Numbered from the stretch's first letter, positions 35,359-44,904 are shown. The stretch is 64,000 nt of DNA from Lewinellaceae bacterium (GCA_020636275.1 JACJYD010000004.1:186001-250000), one strand, 5' to 3'. Numbers and translations: made by a program. Notes: generated by a model not told the origin, from the letters alone.

Positions 35359-36864
35359 TTACCCACAATGGATAAATCGCTCTACCAATTCTTCGATCTG
35401 CTCCGGCTTCCCGTGTAAGCGCTCGCTGAGGTCTTTGTCGTCGTAGCTTTTCAGGACCCGGATAAAGCGGTCGATGGTGCCGGGTGGAAAGATCCCGTCA
35501 GCCTCGAAAATACTGCGGTGTTTTTCGAGGCTGGCGGCTGATTCCCAACAGGATTGGGGCAGGTGGTCCAGCCGGTCGAAAATGGCTTTATGGGCTTCGT
35601 CAAAAATGTTGACGTTGACATACCAGCGCTCCGCTTTCTCCAATGCCTGTTCGTCGAGCAGGCCGTGCTTGGCGGCTACGAGCATGCCTGCGAGGAGGTG
35701 GTACAGGTCGGCCGAGCCGTCGGCAGCCCGGAACTCGACCGTCTGCTTGCCGGGGATGTAGGGGATATCGCCCGTTTGCTGCGGATTGGCATCTTTGATC
35801 ATGCTCGTCTCGGCCACCCAACCCAGGGGTACCCTTATCAGTACGGAGCGGTTGCTGTCGCCCCAGCAGATCATCGTCGGCGCCTCCTGGTGCGGCACCA
35901 GCCGGAGGTAGGAGGTCGGGATCGAGTTGCCGAAGGCCGTGAGCGGAGAGGCAAATTCCAATAGCCCGGCGATCATTTTCCGGGCATCGGCGCTCAGCAC
36001 GAAATTCTCGATCATTTTATTCTCTCCGTTCTTTTCCAACAACATGTGAATATGCAGCCCGCTGCCGGCATTGCCCACGGCAATCTTCGGGGCAAAGCTG
36101 ATCTGCACGCCGTAGGCCTGCCCCAGCATGCGCAAGATCCACTTGGCGACGACGAGTTGGTCGACGGCATCCTCCACATCGACCGGCATGAACTCGATCT
36201 CGTGCTGCTCGTAAGCATGACCATCCATGGAGAAAAATCCAACCTCGGAGTGACCATATTTGATCTTGCCGCCCGACTGCGCGATCAATTGCATGGCCTC
36301 GATGCGAAGGGGTTCCCAATTGGCAAAGGGCGGAGAGGCATGATACCCCTTCTGCTGCGGCGCCGGGTACAGATCGTCTACCTCGCTGCGAATGTAATAT
36401 TCCAACTCGCCCATCGCCTTAAAGGTGTACCCCGTCTTTGCCTTAAATTCAGCATGCGCCTTGCGCAGGATATGCTCGGGCGCGCTTTCCAGCGGAAGCC
36501 CATCGGCCGTATAAAACGAGCACAGGATGTTGAGGGTGGGGATCTGGGCGAACGGATCTACAAAAGCCGTTTTGAACCGCGGGATGACGTACAGGTCGCT
36601 GCGTTCGGCATGGATATACGAAAAAAGACTGGAGCCGTCAACCCGTTCGCCCGTCGACAACACGGCATCGATATGCTCTTTGCTGGTGATGACGAAGTTG
36701 AGGGTCTTCAACCGCCCGTCTTCGGCCACGTATTTCAGGTTGAGTAGCTCGATCTGCTGTTCATCGATGAATTTCAGCATATCGTCTTTGGTGAATTCGG
36801 CAGCCGGCTTACCCAAATGGCGAACCAACTTGTTGGGATTGAGCAATACTTCTCTCTCTGTCAT
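35359..36864 (-). CDS. Glutamine synthetase family protein
   Basis: 501 residues. Glutamine synthetase signatures in order: 'GELEYYIRS' (metal-binding Glu), 'YEQHEIEFMPVD' (in place of the usual PGQHE), 'GNAGSGLHIHM' (ATP/metal His), 'TSYLRLVPHQEAPTMICWGD' followed by NRSVLIR (glutamate/phosphate Arg), and 'EFRAADGSADLYHLLAGML'. It would form glutamine from glutamate, ammonia and ATP, or a gamma-glutamyl amide if it is one of the side families. The variant motifs and the absence of nitrogen-regulation genes nearby leave room for the second option. Its start is preceded by 281 bases before the next divergent gene; TATTTTTG (minus strand, 37018-37025) is a possible -7 box. Confidence 0.9.
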   Translation of the reverse strand: MTEREVLLNPNKLVRHLGKPAAEFTKDDMLKFIDEQQIELLNLKYVAEDGRLKTLNFVITSKEHIDAVLSTGERVDGSSLFSYIHAERSDLYVIPRFKTAFVDPFAQIPTLNILCSFYTADGLPLESAPEHILRKAHAEFKAKTGYTFKAMGELEYYIRSEVDDLYPAPQQKGYHASPPFANWEPLRIEAMQLIAQSGGKIKYGHSEVGFFSMDGHAYEQHEIEFMPVDVEDAVDQLVVAKWILRMLGQAYGVQISFAPKIAVGNAGSGLHIHMLLEKNGENKMIENFVLSADARKMIAGLLEFASPLTAFGNSIPTSYLRLVPHQEAPTMICWGDSNRSVLIRVPLGWVAETSMIKDANPQQTGDIPYIPGKQTVEFRAADGSADLYHLLAGMLVAAKHGLLDEQALEKAERWYVNVNIFDEAHKAIFDRLDHLPQSCWESAASLEKHRSIFEADGIFPPGTIDRFIRVLKSYDDKDLSERLHGKPEQIEELVERFIHCG

Positions 36865-37145
36865 GGGGTGTGGTTTTTTTTGTTAGGGATCGTGAAATTA
36901 AGGCCTGAAAGGGAGGAAAAGTGGAAAAATGGGAAAGAAAATTTCAAAATTTCTGGATGGGAGATAGAGGTTAAGACCTGATTTTTTGTCATATATAAAA
37001 AACCTAAATCCACTGTGCAAAAATAGCGCGCTGAACAAAACATCCCACCCGGCACATTTCGTTAACAAAGAGAGAGACTTGGAAATGACGGAAAAGTCGG
37101 AAGAATATCAGTGGTAATATTTTGCCAGGACCAAAACCGATTCCA

Positions 37146-37496
37146 ATGAAAGACAAATTACTCGAACTCGTAGGCAACGATACCGGCTTCTGTGGTATCA
37201 CCCCTGGCGGCTATTATTCGCTCCGCACGGGAAGTGGCCGTTACCAGATCATCCGCGTTATCGTCATTGAAGAATGTGGCGTTCACTTTGCCATGTATGG
37301 AGAGCCGTTCGAGGAGCCTCCCACCACCATCGATCCCGTTGCATTGAAACAAACCTCCTTCCAAAACATGTCCTTCCGCTGGCATGCCCTTTTTACCATG
37401 GGCCCTCAATTCCTGACGGAGGAACCGGTAGATCTGTACGAGCTTTCCTATTACCACAACTGGAAAGAGTGCGACGGCCGGTATTGGGGGGATTAG
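37146..37496 (+). CDS. Small uncharacterised protein, paralogue of the gene at 45026
   Basis: 116 residues from ATG 37146. Key segments: 'GGYYSLRTGSGRYQIIRVIV', 'FRWHALFTMGPQFLTEEPVD' and the end 'GRYWGD'. The protein at 45026-45358 has the same segments in the same order. No signal peptide; beta-rich, one domain. The conserved pattern (G-x-[YF]-Y-S-L-[RQ]-T-G-S ... M-G-P-[QR]-[FY]-L-T-E-E-P-V ... Y-W-G-D) suggests a small ligand-binding or adaptor domain. I do not recognise the family. It is flanked by its own intergenic regions on both sides. Confidence 0.8.
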   Translation: MKDKLLELVGNDTGFCGITPGGYYSLRTGSGRYQIIRVIVIEECGVHFAMYGEPFEEPPTTIDPVALKQTSFQNMSFRWHALFTMGPQFLTEEPVDLYELSYYHNWKECDGRYWGD

Positions 37497-37682
37497 CAAT
37501 TTTCAATTACGCGATTTATTGTTTTTGATTCTCCAAGTAATTCAAAATAATAATCCGTGATCGCACCCTAATTGGGGTTTTGTCGGCTGGGCGTTATATG
37601 GATTATCGCGGAATTTCTATCTTGAATAAGTGTGCAATATTTTGCCACATCACCACTATTTCTCCACATATAACATGTCTGC

Positions 37683-40478
37683 ATGAAAAACTTACACACT
37701 TTTTTCTTCGTTTTTATCAGTTTTTGGGCATTTGCCCAAGGGCCCCAATCCGTCAAGCCGCTGGATTTGGTCCGGGCCCGGCAAGAGAGAACCGTTTCCT
37801 TTGAAAAGGTTTCTCCGTTTCAAGCCGTTACCCAAAAGAAAAGTCAACTCACAGAATTGGACAAAAATGCAGCTTTTGATGTATTGGACGTTAACCTTAC
37901 CAGTCTGCAAAAATTGATCGCGGATGCCCCGGAGCAACTGACCCTAACCGTTCCTTACCCGGCTAAAGGCATCCAGTTTGAGCTTGACCTGGTCCAGGTC
38001 GACCTCTTTACTCCTGATTTTCAGGTCACTATGGCTTCTACAGGCCAGGCAGCCACTATAGACCACGGGATCCACTATCGAGGCATCGTCAAAGGAGATG
38101 AAAAATCCATTGTCGCCATCAGTATTTGTGGAGAAGAAGTCATGGGGTTGATCGCTATAGATGGCGCCAACCTCGTGCTGGGGAAATTGAGAGGAAGCCA
38201 ATGGAATAACGAACACGTGATCTATAATGACAAGGAGATCCTTTCCGACCAGCCCTTTGAGTGCGGCACCCTGGATGACGGGATTGGCTACAAGCCCGGA
38301 TACCTTCAACCTACCCCCAATAGAAACCCTGGCGATTGCATTCGTCTCTATATGGAGGTGGACCACGATATTTATGTGGACAAAGGCGGCGCCGTCCCAA
38401 CGACAAACTTTGTGACGGGATTGATGAACGAGGTCATTACCATGTATGCCAATGAAAGTATCTCCGCCGTAGTATCCGAAATCTTTTTGTGGGATGTGAC
38501 AAGTCCATATTCCAGCACGACCAGCACCGGCATGTTGAGCGATTTTCAGAGCTACCGGAACGGTTTTAACGGCGACCTGGCCCAACTGCTCTCTTACCAG
38601 GCCAGCGGAGGTATCGCCGCCGGTTTTTCAGGGATCTGCAACGGCAATCCCGATCTGAGTATGAGCTTTGCCAGCATCGATCCGACCTACCTGCAGGTGC
38701 CAACCTATAGCTGGTCAGTCATGGTGTGCACCCATGAATTCGGACACCTTTGGGGCTCGCGCCATACCCACGCCTGCGTGTGGAACGGCAACAATACGGC
38801 CATTGACGGCTGTGCAGGAAGTACGGAAGGAACTTGTCCCTTACCCGGCTATCCTTCGGAAGGAGGCACGATCATGTCATACTGCCACCTGCAAAGCGTG
38901 GGCATCAACTTCAACCTGGGCTTCGGCCCACAGCCCGGTAATGTGATCCGGAATACCGTGAATTTTTCACCCTGCACCCAGCCTTGCGGCGCTCCATCGT
39001 ACTCCTGCGACGATGGCATCCAGAACGGCCTGGAAACGGGCGTCGACTGCGGCGGTCCGAGTTGCCCACCCTGCCCTTGTACCGGCCAGGATGTGACCCT
39101 GACGATCGTGCTCGATAACTACCCGTCTGAAACGACCTGGACGGTCACCAAAGATGGCCTGACCTATGCCCTGGGTGGTCCTTACAGCAGCCCCGGGTCT
39201 ACCGTAATAGAAACATTTTGCCTAAATGATGACTGCTACGATTTCACCATCTTTGACGCATACGGGGATGGCATCTGCTGCTCATTTGGCAGTGGATCCT
39301 ATAGCCTGGAGGATGCAGCGGGCAACATTCTGGCTTCCGGCGGGGCTTTTGGCCTTTCCGAAACGACCAATTTCTGTCTGAACAACAACTGTACCCCGGC
39401 TACCAGTGAATTCCCTTCCAACCCGCTGACCCATTCGGGCTCGGGCTCTTCCTCTACCTCGGTAGTACTGGGCGGTGTGCATACCAATGTATCCTTCACC
39501 ATTTCAGGACTGAATGCGGTAACGGGTGGAAAGCCCCAAAACCGGTACACCGAGCAAGTGACGGTGACGTATGAAGATGAAAACGGGAACCTCCAGACCT
39601 ATGGAACATTTAACACGCCCCAGGCGCCTGTCAGCAGTGTGGATGTCAATCTTCCGGGACAGGTTACGGTGGTTTCCGTATCCCTGACGAACGGAAACGG
39701 AGGAGCGCCACCTGTTCAGTTGAGTGTCAACTTCAGCACGATCAATTCCTGTGGCGATAGTACCGGCGGATGTCCGGATTCAGACGGTGACGGGATCTGC
39801 GACGCAGATGACCCCTGCAATGCCATTGAATCCGATCCGCTCATTCCCAACCCCCTAACCCACTCGGGCGGAGGTTCCAGTTCTGCGGTCCTTGACTATG
39901 GCAACACCGCGCACCAGGAAGTCGCCTTCACCATTTCCGGATTGGATGCAAAGACCAACGGAAACCCGAATAAGACCTACATCGAGATCGTCACAGTGGA
40001 ATATGACAACGGTACGTCCACCCAGCTTTACGGCACATACAGCGGGCAGGATCAGAGTACGGTAAATGTCGAGATCCTGAATGAGGATGTATACTCGGTC
40101 ACCGTCACCCTGTCCGACGGTGTACCCAACCCGAGCCAAAACCTGAGTGTGAATTTCAGTCCAGCGTCCTCCTGCATTCCGACGGGAAGCCTTCCGGAAA
40201 TGCTGTTGGAAGACGAGACCTTCGAACTGGCTGCCAAGTTGTTCCCCAATCCGGTGACAAACCAGTTAATGGTTCAGGTGGAACTTCCGGGAGTGTCGGA
40301 TGCCCAAATGCGGATCACCGATATTAATGGAACATTGGTGCGACTCCAGGAACTCGAGCCGGCCAAGGGCTTCCAAAGCGTCCGCGTGGATGTTAGCCAG
40401 TTGCCTCCTGGCATGTATCTCCTCCACCTCTCAGCCGATGGACAACGGGTGGTCGAGAAGTTTGTGATCATCCGATAA
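37683..40478 (+). CDS. Secreted metzincin (reprolysin-like) metalloprotease with T9SS sorting domain
   Basis: 931 residues. A signal peptide is followed by a propeptide-like region to ~residue 215 and a zinc metalloprotease domain. The zinc site is H351-E-x-x-H355-x-x-G-x-x-H361 in 'HEFGHLWGSRH', with the Met-turn in 'GGTIMSYCH'. Cys-rich and Asp-rich linkers ('CDDGIQNGLETGVDCGG', 'DSDGDGICDADDPC', thrombospondin-3-like calcium motif) and two related beta-sandwich modules ('NPLTHSGSGSSSTSVV' and 'NPLTHSGGGSSSAVLD') follow, then a type A sorting tail ending 'EKFVIIR'. It is exported by T9SS and would degrade extracellular protein. The stop codon lies inside a 23-bp terminator hairpin. Confidence 0.92.
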   Translation: MKNLHTFFFVFISFWAFAQGPQSVKPLDLVRARQERTVSFEKVSPFQAVTQKKSQLTELDKNAAFDVLDVNLTSLQKLIADAPEQLTLTVPYPAKGIQFELDLVQVDLFTPDFQVTMASTGQAATIDHGIHYRGIVKGDEKSIVAISICGEEVMGLIAIDGANLVLGKLRGSQWNNEHVIYNDKEILSDQPFECGTLDDGIGYKPGYLQPTPNRNPGDCIRLYMEVDHDIYVDKGGAVPTTNFVTGLMNEVITMYANESISAVVSEIFLWDVTSPYSSTTSTGMLSDFQSYRNGFNGDLAQLLSYQASGGIAAGFSGICNGNPDLSMSFASIDPTYLQVPTYSWSVMVCTHEFGHLWGSRHTHACVWNGNNTAIDGCAGSTEGTCPLPGYPSEGGTIMSYCHLQSVGINFNLGFGPQPGNVIRNTVNFSPCTQPCGAPSYSCDDGIQNGLETGVDCGGPSCPPCPCTGQDVTLTIVLDNYPSETTWTVTKDGLTYALGGPYSSPGSTVIETFCLNDDCYDFTIFDAYGDGICCSFGSGSYSLEDAAGNILASGGAFGLSETTNFCLNNNCTPATSEFPSNPLTHSGSGSSSTSVVLGGVHTNVSFTISGLNAVTGGKPQNRYTEQVTVTYEDENGNLQTYGTFNTPQAPVSSVDVNLPGQVTVVSVSLTNGNGGAPPVQLSVNFSTINSCGDSTGGCPDSDGDGICDADDPCNAIESDPLIPNPLTHSGGGSSSAVLDYGNTAHQEVAFTISGLDAKTNGNPNKTYIEIVTVEYDNGTSTQLYGTYSGQDQSTVNVEILNEDVYSVTVTLSDGVPNPSQNLSVNFSPASSCIPTGSLPEMLLEDETFELAAKLFPNPVTNQLMVQVELPGVSDAQMRITDINGTLVRLQELEPAKGFQSVRVDVSQLPPGMYLLHLSADGQRVVEKFVIIR

Positions 40479-40522
40479 AAAAAGAAAGGGTGGCCAGCCG
40501 GCCACCCTTTCTTTTTTTATCG
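40473..40522. terminator. 23-bp-stem terminator containing the protease stop codon
   Basis: The arms begin CGATAAAAAAAGAAAGGGTG and pair perfectly over 23 bp around AGCC, ending in a run of seven T. The TAA stop of the metalloprotease is in the left arm. Symmetric A/T tracts make it usable in both directions. Confidence 0.9.
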
Positions 40523-40530
40523 CGTTTAAT

Positions 40531-40557
40531 TGAAGGGGTGACTTAGTCACCCGGTGA
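40531..40557. repeat. REP-like palindrome copy a (imperfect)
   Basis: TGAAGGGGTGACTTAGTCAC followed by CCGGTGA: the right arm has decayed. Same core as the copies around the transposase at 56.6-57.6 kb. Its centre is 98 bp from copy b. Confidence 0.8.
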
Positions 40558-40626
40558 AGAAAAATTTTCAAAAATCCGCATAATCTTTTAAATTACAGCC
40601 AATTATGACGAAAATTAAAATAATGG

Positions 40627-40657
40627 ACTGAAGGGGTGATTTAGTCACCCCCTCAGT
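40627..40657. repeat. REP-like palindrome copy b
   Basis: ACTGAAGGGGTGATTTAGTC then ACCCCCTCAGT, with two changes from the consensus. With copy a it brackets a 69-nt AT-rich spacer whose plus-strand frame ends 'KIRIIF' and a stop. Confidence 0.8.
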
Positions 40658-40670
40658 AAAACTACCCTCC

Positions 40671-42284
40671 ATGAAAACGATCTCTTTCCTCCTCCTGGTG
40701 TTTATACCCTTCCTTGCTATCGCCCAATCCTGGACCACCTACCCCTACCACGAAGAAGGCGCCGTGCTCTACTTTCCCGAAGATGAGGGCTACCACCCGG
40801 CCGAACCGATCGAGTGGTGGTATACCAACGCCCGGGTCACGGGGCAGACCACCGGCACGGACTATTCCTTCATGCTGACCTACTTTTACTATCCTGCTTT
40901 TACCTGGCAGGGCTTCCGCATCCTCAACCTGGCCAATGAAGATACCGGCGTGTTTTACGACGAAACGCTCCCGGCCACCTACCCCGTTCTGGCACAAGAC
41001 CACCTGGAGATCACGGCTAATGTGGGATTCACCGGAAGCACCACGGAAACCTGGGCGACGAAGACCGACGGCCAGGGCAACCTCATCCCCTGGGAATACC
41101 ACCTCTCGGCCAGCGGAACCTATGGCGCGCTCGAACTCGACTACAAAGCGCTGAAACGCCCCCTCATGGTCGGCGGCACGGGATTCCTCAACCAGGGGGC
41201 GAACAATTACACCTACTACTATTCCCAGACATTGGTGGAAGTGACTGGTACGCTGACCTTCGACGGGTTCACCGAACCGGTGAGCGGGATCGCATGGATC
41301 GACCGGCAATTCGGCGATTTCAATCCCAATATCGGCGAACCCTATGAATGGTTCAGCCTCCAGTTGTCAAACGGCATGGATATCAACCTTTGGAATGTCT
41401 TCACCTTTGAAAACCAGATCCCGGATACGTCGACCTATCGCATTTTTACCGCCTATGTCGACGATTCCACCACGGTGTGGAACAGCGATTTCGGACTCGA
41501 AAGGCTGGCGTTCGACTGGTCGGCCGACGGAGAAGTTTGTTACTCCCAGAAATGGCGGTTCACCTCCGATGCGCTCGACCTGGACCTGATCATGACGGTC
41601 AACCACCCCGATCAGGAGGTCACCCTTCCCTTCCGGTTTTACGAAGGATCTACGAATATTGAAGGCACTGTGGGCGGGCAGCCGGTCACCGGACAGGGGT
41701 TCGCCGAGTTGCTGCACCAGTATGAAAATCCTCAGATCGGCATCCTCGCCCCGCAAGCAGGGAATCCCTGGGACCCCAGCCAGCCCATCAGCTGGTCCCT
41801 GCTCAATCCCGACGACGGCAGGGCCGTTTACTACGACGTGGCGGTCAGCAACGACGATAAAACGACCTGGACGACCATCGCCGAAGGTCTCACGGAAACC
41901 GAATTTCTCTGGAATGCGACGGGTTGGCCCGGCGATTCCCTCTATTGGTTCCGCATCACCGGGTCATCGATCGACGGTATCCTGAGCGGAACCGCGGAGA
42001 CGGAAACGGCATTTTCCATCCTCTCCGGCACGGTCGCGCTGCCGGCAGCACCCATCGTCCGGATATTTCCCAATCCGGCTTCGGGCAGGGTTGTCATCCA
42101 AAGCGACGAGGGGCAATGGCTCGAGGTCCGATTACACGATGCATCGGGGCAGTTCCTGCGGAAAGTGGCCGGCGTCTCGCCGCTGAAACTGGACCTGCAA
42201 AACCTTGCCGAAGGGATCTATTGGCTTTCCATCCAAAATCAACAGGGGATTCGTTGGGAGAAGCTACTTTTGCAGAAAAAATAA
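40671..42284 (+). CDS. Secreted lipocalin-like (AttH/CrtC-type) protein with T9SS sorting domain
   Basis: 537 residues with signal 'ISFLLLVFIPFLAIAQ'. Residues ~25-350 match the AttH/carotenoid 1,2-hydratase (CrtC) lipocalin-like fold: 'EPIEWWYTNARVTG', 'DYSFMLTYFYYPAF', 'IAWIDRQFGDFNPN', 'EWFSLQLSNGMDINLWNVF'. An Ig-like module follows ('WSLLNPDDGRAVYYDVAVS'), then a type A sorting tail ('IVRIFPNPASGRVVIQ', 'EGIYWLSIQNQQG'). Members bind or modify hydrophobic ligands; an extracellular copy might handle lipids or pigments, but activity is not shown. The AraC-type gene starts directly after its stop, so the two are probably one operon. Confidence 0.85.
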   Translation: MKTISFLLLVFIPFLAIAQSWTTYPYHEEGAVLYFPEDEGYHPAEPIEWWYTNARVTGQTTGTDYSFMLTYFYYPAFTWQGFRILNLANEDTGVFYDETLPATYPVLAQDHLEITANVGFTGSTTETWATKTDGQGNLIPWEYHLSASGTYGALELDYKALKRPLMVGGTGFLNQGANNYTYYYSQTLVEVTGTLTFDGFTEPVSGIAWIDRQFGDFNPNIGEPYEWFSLQLSNGMDINLWNVFTFENQIPDTSTYRIFTAYVDDSTTVWNSDFGLERLAFDWSADGEVCYSQKWRFTSDALDLDLIMTVNHPDQEVTLPFRFYEGSTNIEGTVGGQPVTGQGFAELLHQYENPQIGILAPQAGNPWDPSQPISWSLLNPDDGRAVYYDVAVSNDDKTTWTTIAEGLTETEFLWNATGWPGDSLYWFRITGSSIDGILSGTAETETAFSILSGTVALPAAPIVRIFPNPASGRVVIQSDEGQWLEVRLHDASGQFLRKVAGVSPLKLDLQNLAEGIYWLSIQNQQGIRWEKLLLQKK

Positions 42285-43307
42285 TTGCCCTTGCAAGCCC
42301 TTGCCGACATCCTCCGCTTTGCCACCCTGGGTTGCCTGGCCCTGTTCATTCCCCTGCTGCTCCGTTCGAACGACAGGCGGGAACAGGTTTATACGGCTTC
42401 CATGTTGAGCTTTACCATCATTTGTTATTTGTTGGTGGACTGGCCGCCCCTGCAGGGAAATCGGGGCTTCTTCATCCTCCTGCCTTTTGCCTTTTCCATG
42501 CCCTTCGTGTTCTGGCTGAGCAGCAGGGCCCTTTTCGACGATCATTTCCGGATAAAAGGCTGGATGGGAGCGAGCATTTTGGGCTATGTGGCCTTGCAGA
42601 CCGCTCTCTTCTTTTTACAACAATCGGGGAAGGCGCCGGCATCCGGACTGACCTACCACGCCCTTTCCCTCCTGATGGTGGCGCTGGCCATCGTGGAGGC
42701 CGGACGCAATCGCGCTGCAGACCTGATCGTATCGAGACAGCGGTTTCGAAACCTGTTCATCATCCTCACCGCCCTGCTGATCGGGCTGACGGTCCTGACG
42801 CGGATGTCCTTCCCGGTAGGTGAAACACCCTTGTGGATCGAATTACTGCACCTGGCTTTCATCGCCGGACTTACCTTTTATTTTGCCGTCCGCCTGTTGG
42901 CCTTTCAACCGGGTTTTCTCGCTCCGAAAGAAACGCCCGACCAGCCTTCGCCCAAACCCGAGATCGACCGAAGACTCGTCGACCAGTTGCTCCAATTGAT
43001 GGAAGCAGAAAAATACTACCGCACCGAAGGCCTGACCATTCGCCAGTTGGCCGAAAAAATGGAAGTGAAGGAATACAAACTGCGCCAGACCATTAACCAA
43101 CACCTCGGCTTCCGCAATTTCAACGATTTCCTCAATTCCTACCGCATCCAGGAGGCCTGCGCGCTGCTCACCGACCCCGGGCGACGCGAATTCACGGTCT
43201 TGGAGATCGCTTACGAAATGGGGTACCTGTCCCTGGCCCCCTTCAATAAAGCATTCCGGGAGAACACGGGAATGACGCCCACGGAGTACCGGAAAAAAAA
43301 TAGTTAA
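42285..43307 (+). CDS. Membrane-anchored AraC-family transcriptional regulator
   Basis: 340 residues from TTG 42285, the codon right after the preceding stop; the first ATG would remove the first TM helix. About seven TM helices occupy residues 1-210 ('FATLGCLALFIPLLL', 'LSFTIICYLLVDW', 'LLPFAFSMPFVFWLSS', 'LLHLAFIAGLTFYFAV'). The C-terminal ~110 residues are an AraC DNA-binding domain ('LTIRQLAEKMEVKEYKLRQT', 'VLEIAYEMGYLSLAPFNKAF'). This fold is common in Bacteroidota and would sense a membrane or envelope signal and act at DNA from the membrane. Tight linkage suggests it may control the lipocalin-like gene; this is inference. A rho-independent terminator follows. Confidence 0.88.
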   Translation: MPLQALADILRFATLGCLALFIPLLLRSNDRREQVYTASMLSFTIICYLLVDWPPLQGNRGFFILLPFAFSMPFVFWLSSRALFDDHFRIKGWMGASILGYVALQTALFFLQQSGKAPASGLTYHALSLLMVALAIVEAGRNRAADLIVSRQRFRNLFIILTALLIGLTVLTRMSFPVGETPLWIELLHLAFIAGLTFYFAVRLLAFQPGFLAPKETPDQPSPKPEIDRRLVDQLLQLMEAEKYYRTEGLTIRQLAEKMEVKEYKLRQTINQHLGFRNFNDFLNSYRIQEACALLTDPGRREFTVLEIAYEMGYLSLAPFNKAFRENTGMTPTEYRKKNS

Positions 43308-43338
43308 AATCTGGGCCCTGTTTCTGCCCAAAGGGATA

Positions 43339-43374
43339 AAAAGCTGATCGATTCCGAAATCGATCAGCTTTTTT
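43339..43374 (+). terminator. Rho-independent terminator after the AraC gene
   Basis: AAGCTGATCGATT and AATCGATCAGCTT form a 13-bp stem, flanked by A and T runs, with six T following. Confidence 0.85.
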
Positions 43375-43437
43375 CAGAAACGAAAAGACCGGAAAAGCCT
43401 TTGCCGGTAGGTTTGTGGGGAATCAAAATTCAAACCC

Positions 43438-44208
43438 ATGTTATCCTACTTGCAACCTTCCGACCTGATGGTCCAACTCGTGGCCACCGATTTTTTGCGT
43501 TACTTCCTGGCAGCCGGCGCGGCCTATCTCTTTTTTTGGGTGATCTTCTTCGAAAAATGGCAACACCGCGTTATTCAGCGCAAGAAGCTTCAATCCCAAA
43601 AAATGTGGATGGAAGTGCGCTATTCCCTGAGCACCCTGGTCATTTTCGCCCTCGTGGGGACGGGTGTGGTGCTCGCCAAAAAGGCCGGCTATACGCTCCT
43701 CTATGATGATTTCAGGGAATACGGCTGGATCTGGGCCCTGGCCAGTTTCGCCCTGGCGATCCTCATCCACGATGCCTATTTCTACTGGATGCACCGGCTG
43801 ATGCACCATCCGAAGATCTTCCGGCACGTGCACCTGGTGCACCACATGTCCACCAATCCATCGCCCTGGGCAGCGTATTCATTCCATCCCATCGAAGCGG
43901 TGGTCGAGGCCGGGATCCTTCCCCTGCTCGTTTTTCTCCTTCCCCTGCACACGGGTGTGTTGTTCGTCTTTTTGCTCTACATGATCACCCGTAATGTACT
44001 CGGGCACCTGGGTATCGAGTTCCTGCCCAAAGCTTTTGTGCGCATTCCTTTTCTCAAGTTACACACCACCACGACCCACCACGACCTGCACCACAAGGAA
44101 TCCAGCAGCAATTTCGGGTTGTACTTCACCTGGTGGGATCGCTGGTGCGGCACCGAGCACAAGCGCTACCGGGAAACATTCGAGGAAGTGACGACCAGGG
44201 AATCTTAA
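43438..44208 (+). CDS. Fatty acid hydroxylase/sterol desaturase superfamily membrane enzyme
   Basis: 256 residues with about four TM segments and the His-box set of integral-membrane di-iron enzymes: 'HDAYFYWMHRLMHH' (HxxxxxxHxxMHH), 'HVHLVHHMS' (HLVHH), and 'TTTHHDLHHKESSSNFG' (HHxxHH). It would use O2 and reduced electron carriers to hydroxylate or desaturate a lipid or carotenoid. The substrate is unknown. A TAGGTTTG at 43408-43415 fits a -7 box 23 bases before the ATG. The stop lies in a 22-bp terminator hairpin. Confidence 0.9.
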   Translation: MLSYLQPSDLMVQLVATDFLRYFLAAGAAYLFFWVIFFEKWQHRVIQRKKLQSQKMWMEVRYSLSTLVIFALVGTGVVLAKKAGYTLLYDDFREYGWIWALASFALAILIHDAYFYWMHRLMHHPKIFRHVHLVHHMSTNPSPWAAYSFHPIEAVVEAGILPLLVFLLPLHTGVLFVFLLYMITRNVLGHLGIEFLPKAFVRIPFLKLHTTTTHHDLHHKESSSNFGLYFTWWDRWCGTEHKRYRETFEEVTTRES

Positions 44209-44252
44209 ACGAAAGGTAACGGGAGGGCCAGCCCTCCCGTTACCTTTCGTTT
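44207..44252. terminator. 22-bp-stem hairpin overlapping the hydroxylase stop
   Basis: The arms begin AAACGAAAGGTAACGGGAGG and pair perfectly over 22 bp around CA, ending CGTTT. The TAA at 44206-44208 overlaps the left arm. Probable terminator, with a modest T tail. Confidence 0.85.
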
Positions 44253-44310
44253 CAAAGGCAGCGTTTTTTGCTAATTTCGCATCCATCAATTATCAAAAAA
44301 AACTGTTCCC

Positions 44311-44904
44311 ATGTACAGAATGCTCATTTCCCTCGCCTTTATGGCGCTCTCTCTCACCGCTTCGGCCCAATATTCCGGTCCTCGCCTGTTTTGGGATCTG
44401 CCTACTTTCTTTGCCACTGCGCCCAATGTGTCTCAGCTCGAAAACCAGGTCGGGATCGGACTGGGTACGGCCTTTAACGTAGCGACCTTTTGGGGTACCA
44501 CCCGTCTCGGCACCGGCGCTGCTGTGACGCTCGATCCCAAATCGTCCGATATCGGAAATTCTTTTCAGGTGATCCCCTACGGCTTGCTGGAGGGCGGGTT
44601 GGGAATTTACCGCTCCAACGGAAGTCAGTGCAACCAGACCAACCAAAATGCCTTCACCGCCCTGGCCATGCTGGGACTGCGCTATGAATACGACACGCGG
44701 TCGCTCAAACCAGCCGGCGAAACAAACACTTACGGGTTGAACTACCTCGTAGGGGTAGAGCTGGGCTATTTTTACATTCGAAACATGTACCGAAATATCG
44801 AGTTCGTCCTTCGGGGCAACTATTTCCCCAAAGCAAAAGTGGCCTCCGCAACCGTGGGGTTCAAGTTTTTCATCAATATGCGGGAAACGAGCCGATACCG
44901 GTAG
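44311..44904 (+). CDS. Small exported protein, probable outer-membrane barrel
   Basis: 197 residues with signal 'LISLAFMALSLTASAQ'. The mature chain shows alternating beta-strand patterns ('NQVGIGLGTAFNVATFWGTT', 'NYLVGVELGYFYIRNMYRNI', 'FVLRGNYFPKAKVASATVGF') suited to an eight-strand barrel. No signature of a named family. Upstream TAATTTCG is a poor match to the -7 box. Its neighbours are functionally unrelated. Confidence 0.75.
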   Translation: MYRMLISLAFMALSLTASAQYSGPRLFWDLPTFFATAPNVSQLENQVGIGLGTAFNVATFWGTTRLGTGAAVTLDPKSSDIGNSFQVIPYGLLEGGLGIYRSNGSQCNQTNQNAFTALAMLGLRYEYDTRSLKPAGETNTYGLNYLVGVELGYFYIRNMYRNIEFVLRGNYFPKAKVASATVGFKFFINMRETSRYR

